DNA of 64,000 bases from Sphingomonas flavescens (GCF_030866745.1 NZ_CP133016.1:1054001-1118000); one strand, 5' to 3'; positions 42,950-51,408 are shown, counted from the stretch's first letter. Numbers and translations: made by a program. The notes: generated by a model not told the origin, from the sequence alone.

Positions 42950-44080
42950 ATGGCGCTACTCACCGACGATCAGAAGATGCTACAGGAGACGGCGGCCGCG
43001 TTCATGGCCGATGAAGGCGCGATCGCGAAGCAGCTGCGCCACTGGCGGGAGATCGGCTGCAAGGACGGCTTCGGCCACGGCCTGTGGAAGCAATTCGCCG
43101 AGCTCGGCCTCACCGGCATCTGCATCCCCGAAGCGCAAGGCGGCCTTGGCCTCGGCGCGACCGAAAGCGCGCTCGTGCTCGAGGAAATCGGCAAGAACCT
43201 GACGCCCTCGCCCTTCCTCTTGACCGCCGTGGTCAGCGCTCGCGCCATCGAGGGTACCGCGCATGCGGAGCAATGGTTTCCGGGCATTCTCTCCGGCGAG
43301 ACGGTGCTGGCCCTCGCCATCGACGAAGGCAGCCGCCACACGCCCGAGCGCTTCGCACTGGAAGCGCGGCGTCAGGGCAACGGCTTCGTCCTCAATGGTG
43401 CAAAGCAATTCGTGGTCCAGGGCGGATCGGCGGACATGATCGTCACCGTTGCGCGGACTGCCGGCTCGCCCGGCGATACTGAGGGCCTGACCCTGTTTGC
43501 CGTTCCCAAGGACGCGGCGGGGCTTGAGACCGAGAATGTAGCGCTGGTCGACAGCTCCAAAGCCGCCCGCCTGACCTTCGCAAATGTCGAGCTCGACGCC
43601 GACGCCGTGATCGGCGAGGTCGACGGAGGCTGGCAGCCGCTACAACGCGCGCTCGCCGCTGGTCGAGCAGGTGCTTCCGCGGAGCTGGTGGGTGTCGCGG
43701 CGGGGTCTGCAACTATGACCCTCGACTATCTGCGGCAGCGCAAGCAGTTCGGCCGACTGATTGGCGAATTTCAATCACTCCAGCACCGCGCCGCGCACCT
43801 CTATTCGGAAATCGAGATTGCCCGCGCCGCCGCCCTCAAAGCCGCAAGACTGATCGACGAAAATGATGCTCAGGCCGAGCTGATTGTCTCGGTCGCCAAG
43901 GCCAAGGCGGCCGACGTTGCCAACCTCGCGGTTCGCGAAGGCGTCCAGATGCACGGCGGCATCGGCATGACCGACGAGCATGACATCGGCCTGTACATGA
44001 AGCGCGAGGCCGTCCTCGGCGAATTGTTCGGCGACGCTTACTTCCATCGCAATCGCGTCGCCGAGCTCAGCGGCTACTGA
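42950..44080 (+). CDS. Acyl-CoA dehydrogenase, partner subunit
   Basis: 376 residues from MALLTDDQKMLQETAAAF; the start follows the previous stop by four bases with CGGGAGC as ribosome site. ACAD fold: FAELGLTGICIPEAQGGLGL in the N-terminal domain, RQGNGFVLNGAKQFVVQGG in the beta domain, RQFGRLIGEFQS-type helix (LRQRKQFGRLIGEFQSLQHR) and VQMHGGIGMTDEHDIGLYMKR at the C-terminus. It lacks the W-C-x-G-Y-S-E-P-x-A-G-S-D loop of the first gene, which supports a partner role rather than a plain duplicate. Confidence 0.9.
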   Translation: MALLTDDQKMLQETAAAFMADEGAIAKQLRHWREIGCKDGFGHGLWKQFAELGLTGICIPEAQGGLGLGATESALVLEEIGKNLTPSPFLLTAVVSARAIEGTAHAEQWFPGILSGETVLALAIDEGSRHTPERFALEARRQGNGFVLNGAKQFVVQGGSADMIVTVARTAGSPGDTEGLTLFAVPKDAAGLETENVALVDSSKAARLTFANVELDADAVIGEVDGGWQPLQRALAAGRAGASAELVGVAAGSATMTLDYLRQRKQFGRLIGEFQSLQHRAAHLYSEIEIARAAALKAARLIDENDAQAELIVSVAKAKAADVANLAVREGVQMHGGIGMTDEHDIGLYMKREAVLGELFGDAYFHRNRVAELSGY

Positions 44081-44139
44081 GCCACGCGAAGAACTGGCAA
44101 AAGCTTGCCCCGGTCGGGTGCGATAGCCATAGGAGGCCC

Positions 44140-44385
44140 ATGAAAGCCCGCGTCTTCATCACCCTCAAGAACGGCGTCCTCGATCCGCAGGGCAAGGCCA
44201 TTCACCACGCGCTCGAAGGGCTTGGCTTCGGCGGCGTCAACGACGTTCGCGCCGGCAAGATGATCGAGCTCGATCTCGCCGACGGCACCAGCGACGGCGA
44301 CATAGAGGACATGTGCCGCAAGCTCCTGGCCAATACCGTGATCGAGAATTTCCGCATCGAGCGGCTGGAGAATGCTCCGACATGA
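44140..44385 (+). CDS. purS: Phosphoribosylformylglycinamidine synthase subunit PurS
   Basis: 81 residues, [20 protein letters not shown] onward. PurS bridges PurQ and PurL in the three-subunit FGAM synthase of purine synthesis (the alphaproteobacterial and Gram-positive form). VxDPxGxA and GKMIELDL are family marks. AGGAG lies upstream (aggaggcc). Its last four bases overlap purQ (ATGA). purL is not in this window. Confidence 0.96.
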   Translation: MKARVFITLKNGVLDPQGKAIHHALEGLGFGGVNDVRAGKMIELDLADGTSDGDIEDMCRKLLANTVIENFRIERLENAPT

Positions 44386-45050
44386 AGACTGCGGTCATCG
44401 TCTTCCCCGGCTCCAATTGCGACCGCGATCTCGCGGTGGCGCTGGAACAGGTGACGGGCCGCAAGCCGGAGATGGTGTGGCACCGAGAAACCGGCCTGCC
44501 CGACGGCGTCGACTTCATCGGCGTGCCGGGGGGTTTCTCGTACGGCGACTATCTCCGCTCCGGCGCGATGGCTGCGCGCTCGCCGGTCATGCAGGCGGTC
44601 AAGGACGCCGCAGGCCGCGGCGTGCCGGTGATCGGCATCTGCAACGGCTTTCAGGTGCTGACCGAAGCGGGCCTGCTGCCCGGCGCACTGATGCGCAACG
44701 CACGGCTCAGCTTCGTCTGCCGCCCGGTCCCGCTCCGCGTCGAAAACAGCCAGAGCCTGTTCACATCCCAGTACGATGCGAATGAAGAAATTCTGCTGCC
44801 GGTCGCCCACCACGACGGCAACTACCAGGCGGACGAAGCGACCCTAGACCGCCTCGAAGGCGAAGGCCGCGTGGCCTTCCGCTACCTCGACCAGGTCAAC
44901 GGCTCGGCCCGCCAGATCGCCGGCATCATCAACGACGCTGGCAACGTGCTCGGCCTGATGCCGCACCCCGAGCGGGTGATCGAGCCGGCGCACGGCGGCA
45001 CCGACGGGCGCCGCCTGTTCGAAGGGCTGCTAGAGACGGTGAACGCCTAG
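44382..45050 (+). CDS. purQ: Phosphoribosylformylglycinamidine synthase subunit PurQ
   Basis: 222 residues from [17 protein letters not shown]. Class I glutamine amidotransferase that makes ammonia for FGAM synthase. The nucleophile cysteine is in GICNGFQ, the histidine/glutamate in LMPHPERV, and [19 protein letters not shown] is the PurQ signature. It is translationally coupled to purS through a 4-bp overlap. Its TAG stop shares a CTAG with the stop of the convergent small gene. Confidence 0.97.
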   Translation: MKTAVIVFPGSNCDRDLAVALEQVTGRKPEMVWHRETGLPDGVDFIGVPGGFSYGDYLRSGAMAARSPVMQAVKDAAGRGVPVIGICNGFQVLTEAGLLPGALMRNARLSFVCRPVPLRVENSQSLFTSQYDANEEILLPVAHHDGNYQADEATLDRLEGEGRVAFRYLDQVNGSARQIAGIINDAGNVLGLMPHPERVIEPAHGGTDGRRLFEGLLETVNA

Positions 45051-45256
45051 GGGCGCTTGCGGATCGGCAGTTCGGTGCAGCCCGCTGTGCCTGGCGGCTG
45101 CATGCACATGAGGAAACGGTCGGGACCGCGGGTGTTGAAAACCTCGGTATGCTTGTCGAGCGTTATCGGATTCACGAACACGATCACCGTCGCTGCCTGG
45201 GCGACCGGCGCAGCAAGCATTACCGACAGTGCGAACGCCACTCGAAGAACACGCAT
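45047..45256 (-). CDS. Small secreted protein of unknown function
   Basis: 69 residues with a clear Sec signal peptide (about 1-21, ending AQA). The mature 48-residue peptide has two cysteines ([11 protein letters not shown]) that could form a disulphide. Start context is TAAGACATGCG on the minus strand with GGGGGTAAG upstream. I do not recognise the family. It converges on purQ with shared stop bases. Confidence 0.65.
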   Translation of the reverse strand: MRVLRVAFALSVMLAAPVAQAATVIVFVNPITLDKHTEVFNTRGPDRFLMCMQPPGTAGCTELPIRKRP

Positions 45257-45311
45257 GTCTTACCCCCTTGAACCAGACTTGTGTCCGGCCCGTTGAACGC
45301 TTGGTGAACGC

Positions 45312-46055
45312 CTAATCCTCGATCGTAAAGGGGGTGAAGTTGGTGCCCACGTCATAAACGTCGACACCTTCCTTCCGCTTAAGCCACCCGACCACAACGT
45401 AAGTGACCGGCGTCAGCAGAACTTCCCAACTCACTTTCAGGACGAACTGACTGAGCATGACAGCGCCGAGCGCGGAGACCGGCCAGTCGGGCATTCCATA
45501 GAATGCCAACGGGTAGAAGATGAGGCTGTCCGCCCCCTCCCCGACTACGGTACTGCCAATGGTGCGAGTCCAAAGGTGTTTGCCGTTGGTCCAAATCTTC
45601 ATCTTCGCCAGCACGACCGAATTGAGGAAATCCCCGACGAAGAAGGCAGTCATTGACGCCAGGATGATTCGCCAGCCAGCGCCGAACACCCGCTCGTAAG
45701 CCGCCTGGCCGGTCCAGCCTTCGGCTACCGGGAGATGAACCACCGTCCATTCCATCACGGCCATGAACAGCAGCGCCGCGAAGCCGGCCCACAAGGCCCG
45801 CCGGGCCCGGGCAAAGCCGTAGACCTCGGTCAGAACGTCATCGATGACATAGGAAATGGGGAAGAAGAGGATGCCGGCGCCGAATGGCCAAAGGCCCAGC
45901 CCAGGCACATCGATGACCGAGCGCTTCTCCGCCCCGATCACGTTCGACAGCAGCAGCACGACTACGAAAGCCACCATCAGGAAATCGAAATAGCGGAAGT
46001 GCGCGCCATGCAGTGTCCGCGCTTCGACATGCCTGAGATGAGCCCCCGCCATCAT
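45312..46055 (-). CDS. Queuosine precursor transporter (YhhQ family)
   Basis: 247 residues, about six transmembrane helices. Family marks: LLLSNVIGAEKR near the N-terminus, FPISYVIDDVLTEVYGFARAR, and DFLNSVVLAKMKIWTNGKHLWTRTIGSTVVGEGADSLIFYPLAF. YhhQ proteins take up queuosine precursors (preQ0/preQ1) for tRNA modification. A 13-bp perfect stem-loop lies 31-66 bases upstream of the start. It is divergent from tRNA-Arg. Confidence 0.93.
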   Translation of the reverse strand: MMAGAHLRHVEARTLHGAHFRYFDFLMVAFVVVLLLSNVIGAEKRSVIDVPGLGLWPFGAGILFFPISYVIDDVLTEVYGFARARRALWAGFAALLFMAVMEWTVVHLPVAEGWTGQAAYERVFGAGWRIILASMTAFFVGDFLNSVVLAKMKIWTNGKHLWTRTIGSTVVGEGADSLIFYPLAFYGMPDWPVSALGAVMLSQFVLKVSWEVLLTPVTYVVVGWLKRKEGVDVYDVGTNFTPFTIED

Positions 46056-46085
46056 GCGCAGAGGTAGCGCGGACTAACGGCTCGT

Positions 46086-46121
46086 CAATCGCCGCCGATC
46101 GGTTTCGTTCGGCGGCGATTG
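46086..46121. promoter_or_regulatory. 13-bp perfect stem-loop between yhhQ-type gene and tRNA-Arg
   Basis: CAATCGCCGCCGA (46086-46098) and TCGGCGGCGATTG (46109-46121) with a 10-base loop. No T-run follows in either direction, so it is not a standard terminator. It lies in the leader of the queuosine-precursor transporter and just before tRNA-Arg. It does not fit the known preQ1 riboswitch shapes that I can recall. Confidence 0.75.
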
Positions 46122-46142
46122 CAGCTAGTTGGTCGTCACCGC

Positions 46143-46219
46143 GCGCCCGTAGCTCAGTTGGATAGAGCACGAGCCTTCTAAGCTTGAGGTCGTAGGTTCG
46201 AATCCTACCGGGCGCGCCA
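46143..46219 (+). tRNA. tRNA-Arg (anticodon UCU)
   Basis: 77 bases including encoded CCA. Acceptor GCGCCCG/CGGGCGC, D-stem GCTC/GAGC, anticodon stem CGAGC/GCTTG around the loop CTTCTAA with anticodon TCT, T-arm GGTTCGAATCC, discriminator G. It reads the rare AGA (and AGG) codons. Confidence 0.95.
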
Positions 46220-46236
46220 GTCCCGGGGTCAGCTGG

Positions 46237-46578
46237 CTAGTGCCGACCACCGGTGCGGGTGGGGTTGCAGCCCTGCGCCGGGAAGGCGAAAATTTCCCGG
46301 AAAAGCGGATCGCTCGGATCGAAGAGCCCGAACTGCGCCATGAAATAGCCGTAGGATTGCACTTGCCCGCCTGGATCATATTCCGGGCTTCCCGGCGCCC
46401 CGGCTCCTTGGGGCGTATCGTTCAGGCCGGAGAAGGAGCAGCGCGAATTGCCATTACTGATGCTCGTCCCCGGCGGACTTGGCACGTTGGCCGTCGGCGG
46501 CGGCCCCTTGATCTCTCCAGCGAGGGCAGAAGTCGATCCGAGCAGAAGTCCTGCGGCAGCCAATGCTTTGATAATCAT
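46237..46578 (-). CDS. Small secreted conserved protein of unknown function
   Basis: 113 residues. Signal peptide about 1-20 (ending ALA), then Pro-rich mature start, then RCSFSGLNDTP, DPGGQVQSYGYF and a C-terminal CNPTRTGGRH. Cys47 and Cys104 may pair. The SFSGLND-x-VQSYG pattern looks conserved rather than random, but I cannot name a function. It lies just downstream of tRNA-Arg on the opposite strand. The upstream region carries repeated GATCATC motifs. Confidence 0.65.
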   Translation of the reverse strand: MIIKALAAAGLLLGSTSALAGEIKGPPPTANVPSPPGTSISNGNSRCSFSGLNDTPQGAGAPGSPEYDPGGQVQSYGYFMAQFGLFDPSDPLFREIFAFPAQGCNPTRTGGRH

Positions 46579-46665
46579 CTGATGATCCCCTCTGTGGCTA
46601 TCAGAGAGTTTCGTTTACCATGTATTTAACAGCGGCTGAATACGCGGACGGTCACATCTTGACAT

Positions 46666-46681
46666 GATCATCAGATCATCA
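46666..46681. repeat. Tandem GATCATCA repeat
   Basis: Two perfect adjacent 8-mers GATCATCA in the 154-bp spacer upstream of the small secreted protein gene; a related ATCATC-T-GATGAT dyad overlaps that gene's start (46574-46586). Significance unknown. Confidence 0.6.
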
Positions 46682-46732
46682 GCTCTTCATTAGAAAAAAC
46701 AGCCATTGCTCGGAGCGTAGACTTCACACCCA

Positions 46733-48148
46733 TCAGGGCAGCAATTTGCCTGGATTCATGATCCCTAACGGATCCAGCGCCGTTTTGATCGCGCGAAGGG
46801 CACGAATGCGGCCCGGCGGCGCGAGGCGCGCGAGTTCGTCGCGCTTGAGCTGTCCGATGCCGTGCTCGGCGGAGATCGAGCCACCGGCTGCGGTCACCAG
46901 ATCGTCCACCATTCGCGTAATTCGCTTGCCTTCACCTTCATACCAGTCAGGCCCGGCGTGAGCGCCAGCGCGAACATGGAAATGAATGTTGCCGTCGCCC
47001 AGATGGCCGAACCCGCTCGCCGTCACGCCCGGGAAAGCCTTTTCGACCGTGGCAGCAGCTTCGGTGACGAAACGCGGCATTGCCGAGACGGCGACGGAAA
47101 TGTCATGCGCCAAGGTCTGCCCTTCGGCGCGCTCGGCCTCCGAAATGCTATCGCGGAGTTTCCAGAAGGCTTCTGCCTGTGCTTCGTTGGCGGCGATCGC
47201 CGCATCTCCGACGAGCCCTTGGCCCATCGCTTCTTCCAGCAGTTGCGACAGCGCTGCGGCAACGTCCTCTCCGCCCGAAGCCGTCGCTTCGATCAGAACA
47301 TGCCATGAATGCGCACCGCCCAAGGGTGCGCGCGTACCGGGAATGTGTCGCAGCACGAGGGACAGCGAGTCGGCGGGGACGAGCTCGAAACCTTCCACCT
47401 GGGGCGTGCGCGCTTCAAGGTACCGCAGCAGTTCGAGCGCCTGCTGCGGACTGTGCAATCCCACCCAGGCTACCGACCGTGCGGTGATCGCTGGCACCAG
47501 TCGCAGCGCAACCGCGGTCACCACGCCAAGCGTGCCCTCCGCGCCGATCAGCAGCTGATCGAGGCTATAGCCGCGGTTGTCCTTCTTAAGTCCGGACAAC
47601 CCATCGTGAACTGTTCCATCGGGAAGGACCGCTTCGATGCCCGCGACCAGGGATCGCATGGTCCCGAACTTCAGCACCTGCGTTCCGCCTGCGTTGGTCG
47701 AAGTCAGGCCCCCAATCGTACAGCTCCCCCGCGCTCCCAGCGTGAGCGGGAAGCGGAGACCGACGTCATGCACTGCGTCATGCAAGGTCGACAGAATCAC
47801 CCCTGCTTCCGCGATGGCTTGCCGCCCCTCTGTGTCGATCGATCGAATGCGGTTCATCCGTCGCATTGAAAGCAGGACCGCGGATCCGTCGGCTGGCGGC
47901 GTAGCCCCGGCAGCCATTCCTGTATTGCCGCCTTGGGGCACGAGCGGGACTTGCAATTCCGACGCCAAACGGACGATCTGGACGACTTCGGCCGTGCTCG
48001 AGGGCGCAAGCATGGCTGGCGACTGGCCGCGTACCCGTCCGCGCCAATCGGTGGTCCACGGCTCAATCTCGCGGGGATCGGTCACTACCGCGCGCTCGCT
48101 CAAGGAATGGCGCGCACGGTCGATGAACTCGGCGATCCGGTCGGTCAT
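46733..48148 (-). CDS. FAD-linked oxidase (GlcD/D-2-hydroxyacid dehydrogenase type)
   Basis: 471 residues, vanillyl-alcohol oxidase fold. FAD-binding PCMH domain (about 35-215): VPLVPQGGNTGMAAGATP, GARGSCTIGGLTSTNAGG and GAEGTLGVVTAV. C-terminal substrate/cap domain with the metal-binding histidines GFGHLGDGNIHFHV and the final AEHGIGQLKRDE ... DPLGIMNPGKLLP. Members oxidise D-lactate, D-2-hydroxyglutarate or glycolate; the exact substrate cannot be read from sequence. A single gene, divergent from folA. Confidence 0.92.
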   Translation of the reverse strand: MTDRIAEFIDRARHSLSERAVVTDPREIEPWTTDWRGRVRGQSPAMLAPSSTAEVVQIVRLASELQVPLVPQGGNTGMAAGATPPADGSAVLLSMRRMNRIRSIDTEGRQAIAEAGVILSTLHDAVHDVGLRFPLTLGARGSCTIGGLTSTNAGGTQVLKFGTMRSLVAGIEAVLPDGTVHDGLSGLKKDNRGYSLDQLLIGAEGTLGVVTAVALRLVPAITARSVAWVGLHSPQQALELLRYLEARTPQVEGFELVPADSLSLVLRHIPGTRAPLGGAHSWHVLIEATASGGEDVAAALSQLLEEAMGQGLVGDAAIAANEAQAEAFWKLRDSISEAERAEGQTLAHDISVAVSAMPRFVTEAAATVEKAFPGVTASGFGHLGDGNIHFHVRAGAHAGPDWYEGEGKRITRMVDDLVTAAGGSISAEHGIGQLKRDELARLAPPGRIRALRAIKTALDPLGIMNPGKLLP

Positions 48149-48200
48149 GCCCCGCCATTAGCGTGCTTGGCACCGACGCGCGATATCGGCAGAGGGAGGC

Positions 48201-48686
48201 ATGGCCGGACCAATCACGATCATCGTCGCGCGCGCGCAAAACGGGGTGATCGGACGCGACGGGAAATTGCCGTGGCACATCCCGGCCGATCTCAAGCGTT
48301 TCAAGGCACTCACCATGGGCAGCGTCATGGTGATGGGCCGCAAGACGTTCGACAGCCTGCCTGGCCTGCTGCCGGGGCGTCGGCACATCGTCCTGACGCG
48401 CGACCGCGACTGGCAGACCGAAGGCGCAGAAGTTGTTCATTCGGCGGAGGAAGCCCTGGCGCTCGCCGGTGATGCACCCGTCTCGATCATCGGCGGGGCA
48501 GAAATATTCCGGATGTTCCTACCGACGGCCGACCGTCTGGAGCTGACCGAAGTTCTGGCTGACGTGCCCGGCGACACCATCATGCCCGATCCGCGCGAAG
48601 ATGGATGGCGTGAGACTGGCCGCGAAGATCATCCGGCCGTCGACGAAAGGCCAGCCTTCCGCTTCATATCGCTCGAAAGGGTTTAG
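48201..48686 (+). CDS. folA: Dihydrofolate reductase
   Basis: 161 residues, reduces dihydrofolate to tetrahydrofolate with NADPH. GVIGRDGKLPWHIPADLKRFK carries the substrate-contact Trp and the catalytic Asp (in PADLKRF). VMGRKTFDSLP and the NADPH-loop SIIGGAEIFRMF follow. GGAGGC precedes the start. Unlike many bacteria, it is not next to thyA (37 kb away, window 10687-11481). The stop overlaps that of the convergent adk by four bases. Confidence 0.96.
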   Translation: MAGPITIIVARAQNGVIGRDGKLPWHIPADLKRFKALTMGSVMVMGRKTFDSLPGLLPGRRHIVLTRDRDWQTEGAEVVHSAEEALALAGDAPVSIIGGAEIFRMFLPTADRLELTEVLADVPGDTIMPDPREDGWRETGREDHPAVDERPAFRFISLERV

Positions 48687-49336
48687 GCCCCGCCGTCCAG
48701 GATCGCGTCGATTGCGGCGCCAACCTCGTCAACGCCGGCCATGCCGTCGACCCGGTGCACCAAGCCCTTCCGCTCATAATAAGGAAGGATCGGCGCGGTC
48801 TTGGCGCGATACTCTTCCATCCGCGTCCTCACAGTCTGCTCATTATCGTCAGGACGTCGTTTGAACTCGGTCGAGCCGCAAACGTCGCATACTCCCTCGA
48901 CCTTCGTTGGACGGAAGGTGTCGTGATAGCCCGCGCCGCACTTGGCGCAGGTGAAGCGGCCCGTGATGCGGGTGACTAGCGCTTCTTCGTCCACGGCCAG
49001 CTCGATCACATAATCGAGCTTCCGCCCACGCTGGGCGAGCAGGATCTCGAGAGCTTCGGCCTGGTGGCCAGTGCGCGGGAAGCCGTCGAAGATCGCACCC
49101 TTACCGGCGGAGGCATCGAGCCGCTCGCCGATGAGCGCGCTTACGATGGCGTCGCTCACCAACTCTCCGCGCTCCATGATCGCTTTCGCCTTCAGACCGA
49201 CGGGCGTCCCGGCCGCCACCGCTTCACGTAGCATATCGCCGGTCGACAGCTGGATCATGCCGCGGTTCGCCTGCAGCCGCGCGGCCTGGGTCCCTTTGCC
49301 CGCACCAGGCGGTCCCAACAGGATGATGTTTAGCAT
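48683..49336 (-). CDS. adk: Adenylate kinase
   Basis: 217 residues; interconverts ATP+AMP and 2 ADP. P-loop GPPGAGKGT (8-16). NMP-binding STGDMLRE and DGFPRT are present. The LID domain contains two CxxC pairs (CAKC and CDVC), i.e. the zinc-binding LID type. It is the last gene of the spc cluster in this window, 30 bp after secY. In many proteobacteria rpsM-rpsK-rpoA-rplQ continue after it; here folA on the other strand follows. Confidence 0.97.
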   Translation of the reverse strand: MLNIILLGPPGAGKGTQAARLQANRGMIQLSTGDMLREAVAAGTPVGLKAKAIMERGELVSDAIVSALIGERLDASAGKGAIFDGFPRTGHQAEALEILLAQRGRKLDYVIELAVDEEALVTRITGRFTCAKCGAGYHDTFRPTKVEGVCDVCGSTEFKRRPDDNEQTVRTRMEEYRAKTAPILPYYERKGLVHRVDGMAGVDEVGAAIDAILDGGA

Positions 49337-49366
49337 CGCGAGCGCTCCCCTGTGAACGCGTGGAAA

Positions 49367-50734
49367 CTAGCGCCGTCGCGGCGTGGTCTTAAGCTTGGCC
49401 TTCTTGATAAGGTCGCCGTACTGATGCGCAATCAGGTGGCTCTGAATCTGGCTGACCGTATCCATCGTCACGTTGACGACGATCAGCAGGCTGGTGCCGC
49501 CAAGCCGAAAGTTCAGGCCAGCCTGGGCCGACAGGAATTCCGGAATGAGGCAGATCAACACCAGGTAAGCGGCGCCGATGACCGTGATGCGGTTGAGCAG
49601 ATAATCGAAATAATGCTCGGTCGCCTTGCCCGGACGGACGCCCGGGATGAAGCCGCCATGGCGCTTCAGATTGTCGGCGGTTTCCTCGCTGTTGAACTGC
49701 ACCGCAGTGTAGAAGAAGCAGAAGAAGGCAATGCCAATGCCGTACAGCGCCATGTACGCCGGCGAGCCGTGCTGCAGGAACGTGCTGATGGTGATCAGCC
49801 AGTCGCTAGCGGCCCCATCCGTCCCGGCGCGGTTACCGGCCCATTGGATGATCGTCAGCGGCATCAGCAGCAGCGACGAGGCGAAGATCGGCGGGATCAC
49901 GCCGGCAGTGTTGAGCTTGATCGGCAGGTGCGAACGCTCCTGCTGCATGCCGCGCGCGGTCTGGCGCTTCGGATACTGGATCAGGACGCGGCGCTGGGCG
50001 CGCTCCATGAAGCAGATGAAAAGGATGAGCGCGACGGTCAGCACAACGATGCCGACGACGACGACCGCGCTCATCGAGCCCGTGCGGCCGCCCTCGAGCA
50101 GCTGGGCGATTGCCTGCGGGAGGCGCGCCACGATGCCGGCCATGATGATTAGCGAGATGCCGTTGCCGATGCCGCGGCTGGTGATTTGCTCACCGATCCA
50201 CATCAGGAACAGGGTACCGCCGACGAGGCTGATCGTGCCCGCGATTTCAAACAGCAGGCCCGGCGCGACGACAGCCTGAATGCCCTGGTTGGCGCCCTGC
50301 GTCTCCAGGCCGCGCACGGCGAGATACCCCTGAACGAGGGTGATCACGACGGTCAGGTAGCGGGTGTACTGATTGAGCTTCTTGCGCCCGGTCTCACCTT
50401 CTTTCCGCAGCGCCTGCCACGGGCCGTAGAGCGTCGCGCCAAGCTGCACGACGATCGACGCCGTGATATAGGGCATGACACCCAGCGCCACGATGCTGAA
50501 GCGCTCCAGCGCGCCACCCGAGAAGGTGTTGAAAACGTCGAGGATGCCGCCGCTCTGCGTCTGGTACAGCGCATTCATCGCCACCGGGTCGATACCGGGC
50601 ACCGGCACGAACGATAGTAGACGGAACAGGACGAGCGCACCGATGGTGAACCACAGCCGCTTCTTGAGTTCGGTCGATTTCTGGAAATTCGCGAACGAAA
50701 TGCTGGAAGCGAGTTGTTCGGCTGCGGATGCCAT
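49367..50734 (-). CDS. secY: Protein translocase subunit SecY
   Basis: 455 residues from MASAAEQLASSISF (ATG at 50734; an in-frame TTG nine bases earlier is ignored). Central pore of the Sec translocon with ten transmembrane helices. The first helix region has KKRLWFTIGALVLFRLLSFVPVPGIDP, the plug-domain segment GGALERFSIVALGVMPYITASI, and helix 7-8 loop ERSHLPIKLNTAGVIPPIFA. Spc cluster position after rplO is conserved, but a terminator-like hairpin lies in the 97-bp spacer before it. Confidence 0.97.
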   Translation of the reverse strand: MASAAEQLASSISFANFQKSTELKKRLWFTIGALVLFRLLSFVPVPGIDPVAMNALYQTQSGGILDVFNTFSGGALERFSIVALGVMPYITASIVVQLGATLYGPWQALRKEGETGRKKLNQYTRYLTVVITLVQGYLAVRGLETQGANQGIQAVVAPGLLFEIAGTISLVGGTLFLMWIGEQITSRGIGNGISLIIMAGIVARLPQAIAQLLEGGRTGSMSAVVVVGIVVLTVALILFICFMERAQRRVLIQYPKRQTARGMQQERSHLPIKLNTAGVIPPIFASSLLLMPLTIIQWAGNRAGTDGAASDWLITISTFLQHGSPAYMALYGIGIAFFCFFYTAVQFNSEETADNLKRHGGFIPGVRPGKATEHYFDYLLNRITVIGAAYLVLICLIPEFLSAQAGLNFRLGGTSLLIVVNVTMDTVSQIQSHLIAHQYGDLIKKAKLKTTPRRR

Positions 50735-50752
50735 GGACGTCAAATTCCCCGG

Positions 50753-50797
50753 AAAAACAAACGGCGGCGAAAGGGCTGAATAGCCTCCCCGCCGCCG
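50753..50797 (-). terminator. Terminator-like hairpin between rplO and secY
   Basis: On the minus strand an 8-bp GC stem (CGGCGGCG, + positions 50797-50790, with CGCCGCCG, 50769-50762) encloses a further GGCT/AGCC stem and is followed by TTTGTTTTT. This has the form of an intrinsic terminator or attenuator inside the spc operon. Partial read-through would set secY-adk below the ribosomal genes; this is inference. Confidence 0.55.
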
Positions 50798-50831
50798 ATA
50801 TAGTGGCTCAAGGCCGCTTGTCTAAGACCCC

Positions 50832-51377
50832 TCAGGCCTTTGGCGCAGCAGCCCGGTCGGCCAGCCGCTGTTCGCGGACCTTGCCCTTTTTCGCGGCAGC
50901 CAGTTCGGCCGGGTTCTTGCGCTCGATCAGCTCGACCGAACCGCCGGCCTTTTCGACCGCTTCGCGCGCACCCTTGGAGATGCCGGCGACCTTGCAGTTG
51001 AGCTTCGCCTTCAGCTCGCCTTTGCCGAGCAAACGGACGCCGTCTTTGCCACCGCGCGCCAGACCAGCGGCCTTCAGCGCGTCGTGGTCGAGCGTGTTCT
51101 TGGCGTCGAGCTTGCCGGCGTCGATCATCTTCTGAACGGCGCCGATGTTCACCTCGGCATAGTCCTTGGCGAAGATGTTGTTGAAGCCGCGCTTCGGGAT
51201 CCGCATGTGGAGCGGCATCTGGCCGCCCTCGAAGCCGTTGATCGACACACCGGAGCGCGACTTGGCGCCCTTCTGGCCGCGTCCGGCAGTCTTGCCGAGA
51301 CCCGAGCCGATGCCGCGTCCGACGCGAACGCGCGACTTACGCGCGCCGTTGTTATCCTTGAGTTCGTTGAGTTTCAT
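50832..51377 (-). CDS. rplO: Ribosomal protein L15 (uL15)
   Basis: 181 residues from [15 protein letters not shown]. Large-subunit assembly protein. The Gly-rich [24 protein letters not shown] and the [17 protein letters not shown] segment are diagnostic. The C-terminus is about 35 residues longer than Escherichia coli L15 (144) and basic ([17 protein letters not shown]). It lies between rpmD and secY. A GNRA-capped hairpin occurs in the 51-bp spacer upstream. Confidence 0.97.
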   Translation of the reverse strand: MKLNELKDNNGARKSRVRVGRGIGSGLGKTAGRGQKGAKSRSGVSINGFEGGQMPLHMRIPKRGFNNIFAKDYAEVNIGAVQKMIDAGKLDAKNTLDHDALKAAGLARGGKDGVRLLGKGELKAKLNCKVAGISKGAREAVEKAGGSVELIERKNPAELAAAKKGKVREQRLADRAAAPKA

Positions 51378-51408
51378 GTTCGTGCACTCGCTTTCGCTTT
51401 TGTCGCGC

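Noticed and set aside
46086..46121. preQ1 riboswitch in front of the queuosine-precursor transporter
   Set aside because: The structure is a single long perfect stem without the short pseudoknot and A-rich tail of preQ1-I or the other classes as I know them.
46086..46121. Intrinsic terminator for the flanking genes
   Set aside because: No run of Ts follows the stem in either direction.
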